A stretch of DNA of 64,000 nt, taken from NCBI GenBank assembly GCA_039198065.1, contig JBCCTU010000001.1, forward strand, positions 62,001 to 126,000. Direction: 5' to 3'. A program made the translations under genes and the position numbers. The notes beneath the pieces were generated by a model. That model did no database searches and was not told where the DNA came from. It saw nothing but the letters and a program-made list of their open reading frames with translations. This DNA comes from CALHVX01 sp039198065. Lineage in GTDB: Bacteria; Pseudomonadota; Gammaproteobacteria; Pseudomonadales; Azotimanducaceae. This document shows, one piece after another, positions 28,301-36,920 of this stretch (position 1 is the stretch's first letter; each line of letters begins with the position of its first letter).

Positions 28301-31300
28301 ATGGCCTGCTCCGCAAGCCCCCTCAGGGTGTGATCGAGGTCACCGGCAAAGCTTAGGTCCTGACTGCCTTGCTGCCACTGGCGTAAATAGTCGCCGGCAT
28401 CGAAGAGCGTGCTGAGGCCTTCAATGGACAGCAGCTGATGCGCCGGGTTGGCCTGATCTAGGGCGCCAAGGAGCGAACCGGCTTCGGCGACCAGTTCGGA
28501 CCGCTCCGTTACCGTCTCGCCATGACTCAACGACTCAACGTCGGCGGCCAGCGCATCGACGTAACGATGCATGAAGGATGCAACCTGCGCCTGAGCGTCG
28601 GACTCAAGCGACCGTTGGGTACGAACAGCGCTACCGAGGTCGTAGGCTGGGCGGGCTAAGTCCGCAATCGTCGTCGCGCCAGCAATAGCGGCGCTCCCAG
28701 CCAGCGTGTGCAGTGCCAGCAGGGCGTTTTCATTTGCATCAAAGCGATCGCCAATCAGCGATGCGCGCAAGGTATCGAGATGCTCGCGGGCCTCGTCGGC
28801 AAAGATGAGCAGCGATTCATCCGCAGCGGACTCTGCGTCTGCGTCTGCGTCTGCGTCTGCGACCGACAAAAGCTCGTCTTCAAGATCGACGGCGGACAAC
28901 TCGTCTTCCGTCAGACCGGTATCTGCAACCGCATCGTCGGAGGCAGCCAGCGCCTCATCCACCGGCAGGAGATTGAGATCTTCGTACCCGAGCGGCTCAC
29001 CGGACGCATCCTCGGATCGCTGTTCGTCCGCAGAATCCGCAGGCGTCGCGAGCCCATCGAGGTCAATGAGGTTTTCCGGGGTAACCGGCGGCAGCAGATC
29101 TTCCGCCGCGAGGGCGTCGAGATCCGTCTGGCTGAGTCCATCGACATTCGCGGCAGTCGACGCTAGGTCAACGGCGCGACCGTCGCGCAGCGCTTCGGCC
29201 TGATCGATCAGTGCAACGACGGCCGCTTGCGGTGCCGGTTCCCGATGCTCAAAGCAGTGCACGAGTTCAGGTACCAGCTGCCGCGCTCGCTGTGCCAGCT
29301 CAATCAGCTCCGCCGATGCAACCCGTTGACCGTCGAGCACCTGGTTGAAGCTCTGTTCAATCGCCCAGGCCAGCTCACCGATGGTGTTAGCGCCGACCAT
29401 GCGCCCACTGCCCTTCAGGGTATGGAACGCGCGGCGCATGATGCCAAGGGGCTCGGAGGCCGCGGGGTCGCTGTGCAGCGGCGCGAACTGAGCATCCATC
29501 TCCTGGAGTACCTCACCGGCCTCCTCGACGAAGATCTCGGCAATGTCTGCGTCATCCGGGAAGCTGTCGACAACGTCGAGGGCCTTCTGCGTTTCCCCAG
29601 CACCACGCTCGAGTGGTTGATTGTCGGCCGCTTCGAGCTGGCGCGTTGGACCCGGCTCGCTGATGGTGAAGTCTTCGCTCGCGTCAGCGAGTAGGTCATC
29701 GAGGGTCTGCTCTGCCAGCTCAGCACTACTGGCCTCGCCAATCGTCAGCTCAACGGCCCCCGCGTCACCGGCGGTAGCTTCCGTCTCGCTGTTCTCTCGC
29801 GTCTCAGCGGCGGCCGCGCTCATGGCGTCGCGGAAGTCTGCAAGACTGCGGTCAACCATGTCGAGAACGTTCTCAACCTTGGCCGCGCTATCGTCGATCA
29901 ACCGCTCCAGGTAGTAATCGACGCCAGAGATGGCATCGGCCAGATGATCTAGTGCCTCCCAACCCGGGGACGCGTGTTTGAGATCATCCAAAATGAGGGC
30001 TCGGCAATCGCCAAGCTGCCGCGCTGGACGCGCCAGCGGCACCATGTCTAAGGCCCCGCAGACCGACTCCAGCGTCGTCGGCACGGCAGCCAGCTTTTCG
30101 AAATCCCAATTCGAGGACACGTACTCGACGATCGCCTGCTTGACCGTATCGAGGCCCGCCCGCGCTTCCCGCGCAACCGCTAGATGCGCTTCCGTGGTGA
30201 TCCGTTCGACCTCGCCCTGCGAGCGGCCCCCACGGGTCGCACTGGCGAGCGTTTCATCAACCTGAAGCAGCGTGCCTGCGACGTTTTGCAGCGTTGGCAG
30301 GTCGAACTCACCGGTCATGAGGCTGTCGCTAATCGCCTCGATCTGGTCCTGTACCGACGCGTGCGAGCTCTGGAAGCCCAGCAGGTTCAGAGTGCTGCCC
30401 ACGCGGGTGAGCGGCTCTACGAGGGCAGCAAGGCTGTCGCGGGTAACCGCTCCGCCGCGCACGTTAACGTCGATCTGGTCCTTGAGTGCTCCAATGTCTT
30501 CGCGGAGCGCAAACGCGGCACTCGCCAACGCCTGACGTCCGGAGATAACCAGACCGTCCACCGGACGATCGGCATCAAGAGCCGTTCTCAGGTTGCTGAT
30601 TGCCTCACTGCGGTGCTCGCGATGTTCTGCCTGATCAAGGAGCAGCTGCACCAGCGCTCGATTAACCGGTCGCCGAAGCGCTTCGAGCCCTTCGGTCGCG
30701 AGCGAACGAATCTCTGCGTCGGTGCGCCGGAGTAACTTGATCGCGTCGGCGTCGAGCGGTCCGGATTTACGCCCCAGCGCGGCAACAAACTCGCCAAACG
30801 CCTCCCACTGAGCCTCGTGCGCGGTGCCTTCGCAAATTCGGCGCAGCCCCTGGGCGACCTTGCCGAGCACGGAAACCGCCTGAGCGCGCTCCTCGCCTTT
30901 TAGAATCGCCAGCAATACCTGCTGGTAGGCGCTGCGAATTTTCCGCGCTTTCGCCAGACCATCGATCCGTTCAAACCGCTGCAGCGCAGCTTCCGGTGTC
31001 TGGCCATCAAGCGGGTTCTGCGGCGGCTCCACCAGCAGCTCAAGCCCGAGATAGCGACGGGCCTGATTAATGAGCGGGATCAGCGGCTCTTCGCTGTCCG
31101 CCATACCGTTCTGAATTTCTTCGAGATAGCCCGGTAGTTCGAGCATGCCCTGCATTAGCGTCTGGATCGGTGCGTCGTTGACCGGCGTGGAGCCGTTCAT
31201 CATGGCCTGCGCCAACTTCTCAAGGTGCTCGGCCAGACGGCCAACCCCGTTGAGCTCAAGCATGACCAACGTGCCATGCACCTGATGCAATGCCGTCAGG

Positions 31301-31431
31301 CAGGTACGGAGGCGAGTCTCGTCGTCCCGCGCATCGTTAAACGCTTCGAGCGCTGTACGCGCACCGTCGAGGGTTTCGAGCAGATCGCTCTTAATCCAAT
31401 CGAGCGCGAAATGTTCCTGGTCGTTGCTCAT
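25372..31431 (-). CDS. chpA: ChpA/PilL hybrid histidine kinase of type IV pilus chemotaxis
   Basis: 2019-residue CheA-type kinase that phosphorylates PilG and PilH. From the N-terminus: a degenerate phosphotransfer-like domain with H49-QVHG; Hpt with H670 in FHTLKGSGRM; Hpt-like with H908 in LHTLAGSAA, where the usual Lys is Ala; Hpt with H1225 in LHTLKGGARL; acidic linkers; a dimerisation helix region; CheA ATPase (HMLRNAVDHGIES and IADDGAGID motifs); a CheW-like domain; and a receiver domain with phosphoacceptor D1950 in MLLDIEMPRMDG. Pseudomonas ChpA is longer (about 2470) with more Hpt domains. A run of Asp-Ala repeats near residue 860 is encoded by a perfect hexanucleotide array. Confidence 0.93.
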   Translation of the reverse strand: MSNDQEHFALDWIKSDLLETLDGARTALEAFNDARDDETRLRTCLTALHQVHGTLVMLELNGVGRLAEHLEKLAQAMMNGSTPVNDAPIQTLMQGMLELPGYLEEIQNGMADSEEPLIPLINQARRYLGLELLVEPPQNPLDGQTPEAALQRFERIDGLAKARKIRSAYQQVLLAILKGEERAQAVSVLGKVAQGLRRICEGTAHEAQWEAFGEFVAALGRKSGPLDADAIKLLRRTDAEIRSLATEGLEALRRPVNRALVQLLLDQAEHREHRSEAISNLRTALDADRPVDGLVISGRQALASAAFALREDIGALKDQIDVNVRGGAVTRDSLAALVEPLTRVGSTLNLLGFQSSHASVQDQIEAISDSLMTGEFDLPTLQNVAGTLLQVDETLASATRGGRSQGEVERITTEAHLAVAREARAGLDTVKQAIVEYVSSNWDFEKLAAVPTTLESVCGALDMVPLARPARQLGDCRALILDDLKHASPGWEALDHLADAISGVDYYLERLIDDSAAKVENVLDMVDRSLADFRDAMSAAAAETRENSETEATAGDAGAVELTIGEASSAELAEQTLDDLLADASEDFTISEPGPTRQLEAADNQPLERGAGETQKALDVVDSFPDDADIAEIFVEEAGEVLQEMDAQFAPLHSDPAASEPLGIMRRAFHTLKGSGRMVGANTIGELAWAIEQSFNQVLDGQRVASAELIELAQRARQLVPELVHCFEHREPAPQAAVVALIDQAEALRDGRAVDLASTAANVDGLSQTDLDALAAEDLLPPVTPENLIDLDGLATPADSADEQRSEDASGEPLGYEDLNLLPVDEALAASDDAVADTGLTEDELSAVDLEDELLSVADADADADAESAADESLLIFADEAREHLDTLRASLIGDRFDANENALLALHTLAGSAAIAGATTIADLARPAYDLGSAVRTQRSLESDAQAQVASFMHRYVDALAADVESLSHGETVTERSELVAEAGSLLGALDQANPAHQLLSIEGLSTLFDAGDYLRQWQQGSQDLSFAGDLDHTLRGLAEQAMAVEQPALADFASALRAAHEQYSDLELPADVHSTFDLAHDVLLKHLDAVVAEQDPPSLEASARALKALMAVAAPPTEVGDAVEWSTPSETETSHNAVDESEAESEAAFEPVPDVADGPDGPVAAEEPGSALVDDIDEQDAEIVAIFVEEAEEILESFDDSIAALRREPENQLHVENMLRSLHTLKGGARLAGLMALGQRTHELESDLIDRQQQGFNASDSAFLAALQQQLDGLTSDVGQVARRVQGLEAEAPASDTPPVSDSAPSDDDRVEADTDLELAGQAPVDESAERDAATGADVEALDDVAEQPEYEVADAAPASETPTTSVDDQISGVPDPLAMSAAASNDDQHVAQPPATTTAKPANRDDAPRQLPDRSPQEVVRVGALVLEQLVNLAGESSILRARIEQGLGDFTGALDEMETTIGRVREQLRRLEIETEAQVLYRRERVEDISNDEFDPLEMDRYSQLQQLSRSLTESASDMLDLKETLLYKARESETLLLQQARINTELQEGLMRTRMVPFSRLLPRLRRIVRQVASELDKSVEFHAYNAEGELDRSLLERMIPPLEHMLRNAVDHGIESQTARQSYGKPDSGQIELRLSREGGDVLIEIADDGAGIDVESVRTKAIERGLMASDADLRDDEVLQFVLAPGFSTAKSVTQISGRGVGMDVVNSEVKQLGGTVSIASNPGKGTRISLRIPFTVSVNRALMVSVGEDLYAIPLNTIEGIVLLGPQELEKLYAAGSKPFEYAGISYQVRYLGHYLGREYRGNPSQASAPVVLVRAGDQSVAIHVDAVQGSREIVVKSLGPQFAGVGGISGATILGDGSVVVILDLLALIRLRAQQGRSAPRRTMAAANRARCVMVVDDSVTVRKVTSRLLERQGMDVVVAKDGVEAVALLQERRPDIMLLDIEMPRMDGFEVARQVRHDDQLDGLPIVMISSRTGEKHQERATELGVDRFLGKPFQESELLETIDQLVQS
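28832..28861. repeat. Hexanucleotide array (5 x 6 bp) inside chpA
   Basis: Five perfect copies of TCTGCG on the plus strand, encoding an Asp-Ala repeat in an acidic linker before the second Hpt-like domain. Changes in copy number would stay in frame and alter linker length by two residues per unit. Confidence 0.9.
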
Positions 31432-31499
31432 CGCTTATGCGATCCCCAGCAAGCGCACATCATGTGCACAGTTTCAAAGTCGGTCCGTCGCGTAATGAC

Positions 31500-32720
31500 T
31501 CAGGACTGCTCAGGCAGTTTGAAGCCTTCGACGCTGGCGCGCATTTCGTTCGCCATGGACGCCAGGTTACCGATCGACGTTGCCGTCTCACCCGTGGAGC
31601 TCACGGTCTGACCGGTAATCTCCTGAATGACGGTCATCGTATTCGACACGTGACCCGCCGATACCGCCTGCTGTCGCGCAGCGTTGGAGATGTTCTGGAT
31701 CAGGTTCGCCAGATCAGTTGATACGGTCTCAATGTCGCCAAGCGCCACCCCCGCATCCTGAGCGCGCTGCGCGCCACTGACGACCTCGGTCGTCGTCTGC
31801 TCCATGGAGATGACGGCTTCGTTGGTGTCGGTCTGAATCGTCTTCACCAGCGCGGCTATCTGCTTCGTTGCCGCCGAGGACCGTTCCGCAAGACGCTGAA
31901 CTTCGTCCGCGACTACGGCAAAGCCGCGGCCCGCGTCGCCGGCCATAGACGCCTGGATCGCCGCGTTGAGCGACAGAATGTTGGTCTGGTCAGCGATATC
32001 GTTAATCAAAGAAACGATGTCACCGATCTCCTGCGAGCTTTCCCCGAGGCGCTTAATGCGCTTCGACGTTTCCTGAATCTGGCCGCGGATGTTGTCCATG
32101 CCATGGATCGTATCGCGCACAACCCCGGCGCCCTTGCCGGCGATGTCTACCGCTTTCTCAGCAACGGTCGCTGATTCGGCCGCGTTCGAGGACACCTGGT
32201 CGATCGACACCGCCATCTCGTTAATCGCCGACGAGGCATCTTTGATCTCTTTAGCCTGGTTTTCTGCTGCCTGGGAAAGGCTCTGGGCCGTCGTTTGCGT
32301 ATCGCCAGCCGCCTTCGCCACCTGTACCGACAGATTGTTGATGTTCGATACCAGTCCGCGCATCTGGTCGATGGCGTAGTTGATGGAGTCGGCGATCGCT
32401 CCGGTGAAATTCTCCGTGACCGATGCATGGACCCGGAGGTCCCCTTCCGCAAGATCAGCCAGTTCGTCGAGCAGCTGCAGAATCGCCGCCTGGTTGCGTT
32501 CGTTCTGCGACGCCTGCTCTTCGAGCTGCGCGCGGGTCTGGCGGATGTTGAGCATCGCCAGTACGGCAACAATGACGATACCCGCCATGGCCCCGAAGAT
32601 CAGCGGGTTGGTCGACTGCGCTTCCGGCGCGGAAACCACCATGTAGGCCAGCGCGGCAAGGGTGCCCACCAGCGCCAGTACCATCGCGATCAAGAGTGGA
32701 GACAACTTTCCTGTATTCAT
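31500..32720 (-). CDS. pilJ: PilJ-like methyl-accepting protein lacking a periplasmic domain
   Basis: Receptor of the pilus chemosensory pathway, 406 residues from the ATG at 32720, 13 bases after pilI. Two membrane segments (about residues 8-27 and 38-58) are joined by only about ten residues (APEAQSTNP region). A HAMP-like region (ELADLAEGDLRVHASV) and a full signalling hairpin follow, with DQTNILSLNAAIQASMAGDAGRGFAVVADEVQRLAERS. Known PilJ proteins have about 680 residues with a two-part periplasmic module, which is absent here. The frame closes about 38 codons upstream, so the missing part is not hidden by a late start. Confidence 0.9.
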   Translation of the reverse strand: MNTGKLSPLLIAMVLALVGTLAALAYMVVSAPEAQSTNPLIFGAMAGIVIVAVLAMLNIRQTRAQLEEQASQNERNQAAILQLLDELADLAEGDLRVHASVTENFTGAIADSINYAIDQMRGLVSNINNLSVQVAKAAGDTQTTAQSLSQAAENQAKEIKDASSAINEMAVSIDQVSSNAAESATVAEKAVDIAGKGAGVVRDTIHGMDNIRGQIQETSKRIKRLGESSQEIGDIVSLINDIADQTNILSLNAAIQASMAGDAGRGFAVVADEVQRLAERSSAATKQIAALVKTIQTDTNEAVISMEQTTTEVVSGAQRAQDAGVALGDIETVSTDLANLIQNISNAARQQAVSAGHVSNTMTVIQEITGQTVSSTGETATSIGNLASMANEMRASVEGFKLPEQS

Positions 32721-32733
32721 TTTCCCATCCGTC

Positions 32734-33291
32734 CTAGTTGGTCGTTTCCGCGACGTCGAAGAAGCGTTCAGCCTGCAAAATCGATTGAATGTCGAGTTGA
32801 TAAAAAATGCGGCCACCCTGTCGGAAGGCGCCACTGATGTAAGGTTTCAGCTCACCGAGCTCACTGTCGCCGGCTGGCTCAAAGCAGTCGTCGACGAAGT
32901 GCTGAATGCCGAGCGACTGTTCCACCAGCAGCCCGGCAACGACGTCCTGGTGCTCAACAACCAGAACCCGCCATTGCGCTCGGGGCAGCGTCGGCGCGAG
33001 ACCGAAGTATTCGTGCAGATCGATGACCGGGATCAACCGGCCGCGTACGTTGGCGACGCCAAGCATCCAGGACTTAACGACCGGCAGAACCGTCAGCTTC
33101 GGCAGCTTCAAAATTTCTTCGATATCACCCATGGCCGCGGTCAGCCGGATACCGCCGAGTTGAAAGCCAATGCCCTGCCACACGGCCTGGGTCGACTCTT
33201 TCGACGGTAGGGGCGCCGCGTTGCCGGCCGTGGCTTCACGAATCGATTTGAGCAAGTCAAACGCGGGTTGGCCCGCAGCTATCGGGCTCAC
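32734..33291 (-). CDS. pilI: CheW-like protein PilI
   Basis: CheW adaptor, 185 residues, coupling PilJ to ChpA. GTG start at 33291 overlaps the pilH stop and has GGAGG seven bases upstream. CheW features: LGGIRLTAAMGDIEEIL, MLGVANVRGRLIPVIDLHEYFGL and the C-terminal IFYQLDIQSIL. Confidence 0.92.
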   Translation of the reverse strand: MSPIAAGQPAFDLLKSIREATAGNAAPLPSKESTQAVWQGIGFQLGGIRLTAAMGDIEEILKLPKLTVLPVVKSWMLGVANVRGRLIPVIDLHEYFGLAPTLPRAQWRVLVVEHQDVVAGLLVEQSLGIQHFVDDCFEPAGDSELGELKPYISGAFRQGGRIFYQLDIQSILQAERFFDVAETTN

Positions 33292-33659
33292 TGCATTTCC
33301 TCCAGCACCGTGTTTACGGTTTGAATCAACGTGCGGTCATCGACCGGTTTGATCAGGTAGCCGCTCGCGCCCTGCCGTTCGCCCCAGACGCGATCGACGT
33401 CCTGGCTCTTAGACGAAACGATGATGACCGGGATATGACCGGTCTCCGCGCTGCGGGTTAGCTGCCGCGTGGCCTGAAAACCGTTCATGCCGGGCATGAC
33501 GACATCCATGAGAATGACGTCCGGCATGCGACTCGCTGCCAGCTCGATCCCGAGACTTCCGCTTTCGGCGGTGAACACCTCGTGTCCGTGTTTGGACAGG
33601 GTGGTCACGAACTGATGGGTCTCGCTCGGGGAATCATCCACGACCAGAATCCTTGCCAT
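33288..33659 (-). CDS. pilH: Response regulator PilH
   Basis: Single receiver domain, 123 residues. Acidic pair in VVDDSPSE, phosphoacceptor Asp in VILMDVVMPGMNG (near residue 52) and the switch Lys in YLIKPVDD. In Pseudomonas PilH acts with PilU/retraction or as a phosphate sink. Follows pilG by 18 bases. Confidence 0.93.
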   Translation of the reverse strand: MARILVVDDSPSETHQFVTTLSKHGHEVFTAESGSLGIELAASRMPDVILMDVVMPGMNGFQATRQLTRSAETGHIPVIIVSSKSQDVDRVWGERQGASGYLIKPVDDRTLIQTVNTVLEEMQ

Positions 33660-33677
33660 CGTGTCGATCTCTACCCC

Positions 33678-34058
33678 TTAGTGAACGAGCGTCTTGATGG
33701 TGCCGAGCAGTTCGTCCTTGCTGAACGGCTTGGTGATGTAACGATCGGAACCCACGATGCGACCCTTCGCCTTATCGAACAGACCGTCTTTACTCGACAG
33801 CATGACCACCGGCGTGGCCTTAAACTCACTGTTGTTCTTGATCAAGGCGCAGGTTTGATAGCCGTCGAGGCGTGGCATCATGATGTCGACGAAAATGATC
33901 GTCGGGCGCGTTTCGGCAATCTTCGCCAGCGCGTCGAAACCGTCCGTTGCCGTGACGACGTCGTAACCCGCCTTAGTGAGCAAGTTTTCTGCGCTTCTTC
34001 GGATCGTTTTGCTGTCGTCGATCACGAGAACGCGGACGCCCTGAAGCTCCTCTTCCAT
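33678..34058 (-). CDS. pilG: Response regulator PilG
   Basis: Single receiver domain, 126 residues. Acidic pair in VIDDSKTIRR, phosphoacceptor Asp in IIFVDIMMPRLDGY (near residue 58) and switch Lys in RYITKPFSKDEL. PilG promotes pilus extension and raises cAMP in Pseudomonas. First gene of the operon, divergent from gshB with 203 bases between; a purine-rich AGGAAGGAATGGGGA precedes the ATG. Confidence 0.94.
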   Translation of the reverse strand: MEEELQGVRVLVIDDSKTIRRSAENLLTKAGYDVVTATDGFDALAKIAETRPTIIFVDIMMPRLDGYQTCALIKNNSEFKATPVVMLSSKDGLFDKAKGRIVGSDRYITKPFSKDELLGTIKTLVH

Positions 34059-34261
34059 TCCCCATTCCTTCCTAAGCTGGCCGCACCGAGCAGCGGTCCG
34101 TGGGTATGCGAAAACGTCGAAGTTTTTATCACGATTCAGCGCCCCGAAACCGGCAGGGGCCCGCGGTTGGCGACGCAGGTCTCACTGCTATTGCCCGCCA
34201 GTACCCAGATCGGTACCTTGCGGCGCCGCAGGCCAGCTGAAACACACCATCAAAGGACAGC

Positions 34262-35260
34262 ATGACTACAGACACGAACTGGCGGGTTCTCTTCGTCATG
34301 GATCCGCTCGAGAGCCTGGCTCTGAAGAAGGACAGCACGCTGGCCATGATCCGGGCCGCCGCCGCCCGCGGCTGGTCCGTAGCCGTCTGCGAGCAGCAAG
34401 ACCTCGGCCTGCACGCAGGCGAAGTCCGGGTCCACGCCCGAACCATCGACCTGCGGGAAGATTTCTTGGCAGCGCTCGACGTTCAGGTTCTGAACGGCGA
34501 CCACCGCCCGGCGAACTGGTGCACCCTGGGGGCTTCAACGCACCAGAACGTCGCCAGCTTCGACGTCGTATTGATGCGCAAAGACCCGCCGTTTGACATG
34601 GAGTACATCTATTCCACCTACCTGCTCGAGCGCGCAGAAGCCGCCGGGGTACGGGTCATCAACAAGCCGCAGAGCCTCAGGGACTGCAACGAAAAGTTCT
34701 TTGCCACCGCGTTCGCCGAGGTGTGCCCGCCGCTGATCGTCGCTCGCCGGATGGAGGATCTGACGGCCTTCGCGAAGGCCGAAGGCAACGTGGTTTTCAA
34801 GCAGCTCGACGGTATGGGCGGCAAGTCCGTGTTTCGGGTGCTCGAAGGCGACGCCAACCTGAAGGTGATTTTAGAAACGCTCACGAACGGCGGCCAGCAG
34901 CAGATCATGGGCCAGCGGTACCTGCCAGAGATTGCTGACGGCGATAAGCGCATTCTGCTCATCGACGGCGAGCCGGTGCCCTACGCGTTGGCCAGGATCC
35001 CGGCGCTCGGAGAAGCGCGCGGCAACCTTGCGGCCGGAGGCACGGGTGAGGGTCGACCACTCACCGATCGCGACCAACAGATCGCCGCGCTGGTCGGACC
35101 GGAGCTGAAACGCCGCGGTCTGCGATTTGTGGGTATCGACGTCATCGGCGATTATTTGACGGAGGTCAACGTGACCTGCCCGACCTGCATTCGCGAACTG
35201 GATGCACAGTTTTCGCTCGACATCGGCGCTATGCTCATGGAGCGAATCGCCGCCGACTGA
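34262..35260 (+). CDS. gshB: Glutathione synthetase
   Basis: ATP-grasp ligase joining gamma-glutamylcysteine and glycine. 332 residues. Starts near VLFVMDPLESLALKKDST (family signature); DVVLMRKDPPFDMEYIYSTYLLE near residue 100; GNVVFKQLDGMGGKSVFRV ATP loop; and FVGIDVIGDYLTEVNVTCPT at the metal site. gshB beside pilG is the Pseudomonas order. Confidence 0.97.
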   Translation: MTTDTNWRVLFVMDPLESLALKKDSTLAMIRAAAARGWSVAVCEQQDLGLHAGEVRVHARTIDLREDFLAALDVQVLNGDHRPANWCTLGASTHQNVASFDVVLMRKDPPFDMEYIYSTYLLERAEAAGVRVINKPQSLRDCNEKFFATAFAEVCPPLIVARRMEDLTAFAKAEGNVVFKQLDGMGGKSVFRVLEGDANLKVILETLTNGGQQQIMGQRYLPEIADGDKRILLIDGEPVPYALARIPALGEARGNLAAGGTGEGRPLTDRDQQIAALVGPELKRRGLRFVGIDVIGDYLTEVNVTCPTCIRELDAQFSLDIGAMLMERIAAD

Positions 35261-35380
35261 ACCGTCGAGCCGATGGATCGGGCTGGGAACGGCGCCTCGC
35301 GAATTGCCTGCCCACCAGGACCTGGGACCGGGGCGTGAGCGAGTGCTGGACCTGCAGCATCAGAGGACCTGATTGAGGCT

Positions 35381-36259
35381 ATGGCCGAAGCGACCTATCC
35401 CGAGGACCTGTTTGAACCGCGGGTAGCCCCCAAAGACCGATTTACTTTCACGCTGTTTATGGCGCTGTCGCTACACGCGGCCATCATCTTCGGCGTCACC
35501 TTCACCGATGGGCTGGACGTTACTCCGAGCCCAACGATCGAAGTCACCCTTGCAACGCACGACGATCAGGCCGCCAACCCGGAAGCCGACTTCATCGCCG
35601 AGGCCAATCAGTTGGCCAGCGGCAGCGAAGCGGAAGCGCTAGAGCGCACGACCAACCAGTCCGCCGAAATCTTCAGCAACGACATAGAAAAGCTGTTAGC
35701 CGAGCCAGAAGCGCGGGTCGACGAGACGTTGACGGAACAGCAGGTCGTTGTGACCAGCGAAGCAGAGTCCGAGGAACAGGCCAGCACCCTCGAAGAAACC
35801 GAGCAGCTTGAAAACGATTCTCCGCTGCTGACCCGCAGCGAAACCTATGAAGAGCTGGCTAAAGAGATCGCCAGCCTCGAAGCCCGTCTAGCGCAGGAAA
35901 ATCAGGCGCTCGCGAAAGGGCCGCGGGTCAAACGGCTCGACAGCAGCTCGACCAAAAGTGCCGCAGAAGCGGCCTACCTGAACATGTGGCGGCAGCGGGT
36001 CGAACGCATCGGTACCGCCAACTATCCCCGCGGCGCCGTCGGCACACTCCGCATGCTGGTGATACTGCGGCCCAACGGAACCCTGCAGGACGTGCGCGTG
36101 CTCGACAGTTCCGGCAACCGCGAACTGGATCAAGCCGCACTTCGAATCGTGCGGCTTGCAGCACCCTACGCGGAATTTCCCGTGGAAATGCGCAAAAACT
36201 ACGAGCAGCTCGAAATCGTTCGTACCTGGGAATTCAGCAAAGGCAGCCTCGACGGCTGA
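35381..36259 (+). CDS. TonB-like energy transducer (TonB3 type)
   Basis: 292 residues: one membrane helix near residues 25-45 (LFMALSLHAAIIFGVTFT), a long acidic periplasmic spacer with coiled-coil character (about 65-195) instead of the usual proline-rich one, and a C-terminal TonB domain (YPRGAVGTLRMLVILRPNGTL onward). The position between gshB and yqgE matches the Pseudomonas gene tonB3, needed for normal type IV pilus assembly and twitching. No exbB/exbD is adjacent. 120 bases separate it from gshB. Confidence 0.85.
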   Translation: MAEATYPEDLFEPRVAPKDRFTFTLFMALSLHAAIIFGVTFTDGLDVTPSPTIEVTLATHDDQAANPEADFIAEANQLASGSEAEALERTTNQSAEIFSNDIEKLLAEPEARVDETLTEQQVVVTSEAESEEQASTLEETEQLENDSPLLTRSETYEELAKEIASLEARLAQENQALAKGPRVKRLDSSSTKSAAEAAYLNMWRQRVERIGTANYPRGAVGTLRMLVILRPNGTLQDVRVLDSSGNRELDQAALRIVRLAAPYAEFPVEMRKNYEQLEIVRTWEFSKGSLDG

Positions 36260-36269
36260 GGCGCCTGGG

Positions 36270-36872
36270 TTGACGCTCATCGAGTCCCTCGAAGACAACG
36301 CGCCAAGACCGACCGAGTCTCTCGCCCACCGCCTGCTCATGCCTATGCCAACGCAGACCGGCAGCTACTTTGGCGACACACTGGTTTATCTGTGTCGGCA
36401 CAACGAAGACGGCGCCTTCGGATTGGTGATCAACAAAGAACTCGACGTTACCTTTGATGAGCTTCTTCAGCAGCAGAGCCCGCCGGCAATCACCCAGGAA
36501 CCGATCACCGTGGACTACCCCGTCTACGACGGCGGTCCGGTGCGCGAGGATCATGGCTTCGTCCTCCACAGCGACGACCGCATCTATCCTGGCTCGGACC
36601 CCCTGGGCAGCGGGCTATGCCTGACACTGACGGCGGATCTTCTGGCGGCAGTCAACAGCGGCGATGGTCCGCAGCGCTTGCTCATTGCCCTCGGCTACGC
36701 CGGCTGGGGCGCCGGCCAACTGGAATCAGAGCTGGCGGCGGAGGCGTGGCTGACGCTCGGCGCGAGCGACGATCTGCTGTTCGACGTACCCGCCGAGCAA
36801 CGCCTCTCCCTCGCCGCACGGCGCGCCGGAATCCAGCTCGACCTGCTGGGCGGTCACATCGGCCGCTGCTGA
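36270..36872 (+). CDS. yqgE: UPF0301 (YqgE/AlgH) family protein
   Basis: 200 residues from a TTG at 36270, ten bases after the upstream stop. The first ATGs (36339 region) would remove the conserved HRLLMPMP start strand, so the TTG is preferred. YLCRHNEDGAFGLVINKELD and YDGGPVREDHGFVLHS are the family motifs. Biochemical role unknown; it almost always sits with ruvX. Confidence 0.88.
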   Translation: MTLIESLEDNAPRPTESLAHRLLMPMPTQTGSYFGDTLVYLCRHNEDGAFGLVINKELDVTFDELLQQQSPPAITQEPITVDYPVYDGGPVREDHGFVLHSDDRIYPGSDPLGSGLCLTLTADLLAAVNSGDGPQRLLIALGYAGWGAGQLESELAAEAWLTLGASDDLLFDVPAEQRLSLAARRAGIQLDLLGGHIGRC

Positions 36873-36920
36873 CCCTGAGACAGCTTATGCCCCTACGCGA
36901 CGGCCAGTCTCTCTATTCTC

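Noticed and set aside
32721..32834. Longer PilJ N-terminus
   Set aside because: The 38 extra residues are out of frame with the end of pilI, which they overlap, and are basic and low in hydrophobicity. They do not supply a sensor domain.
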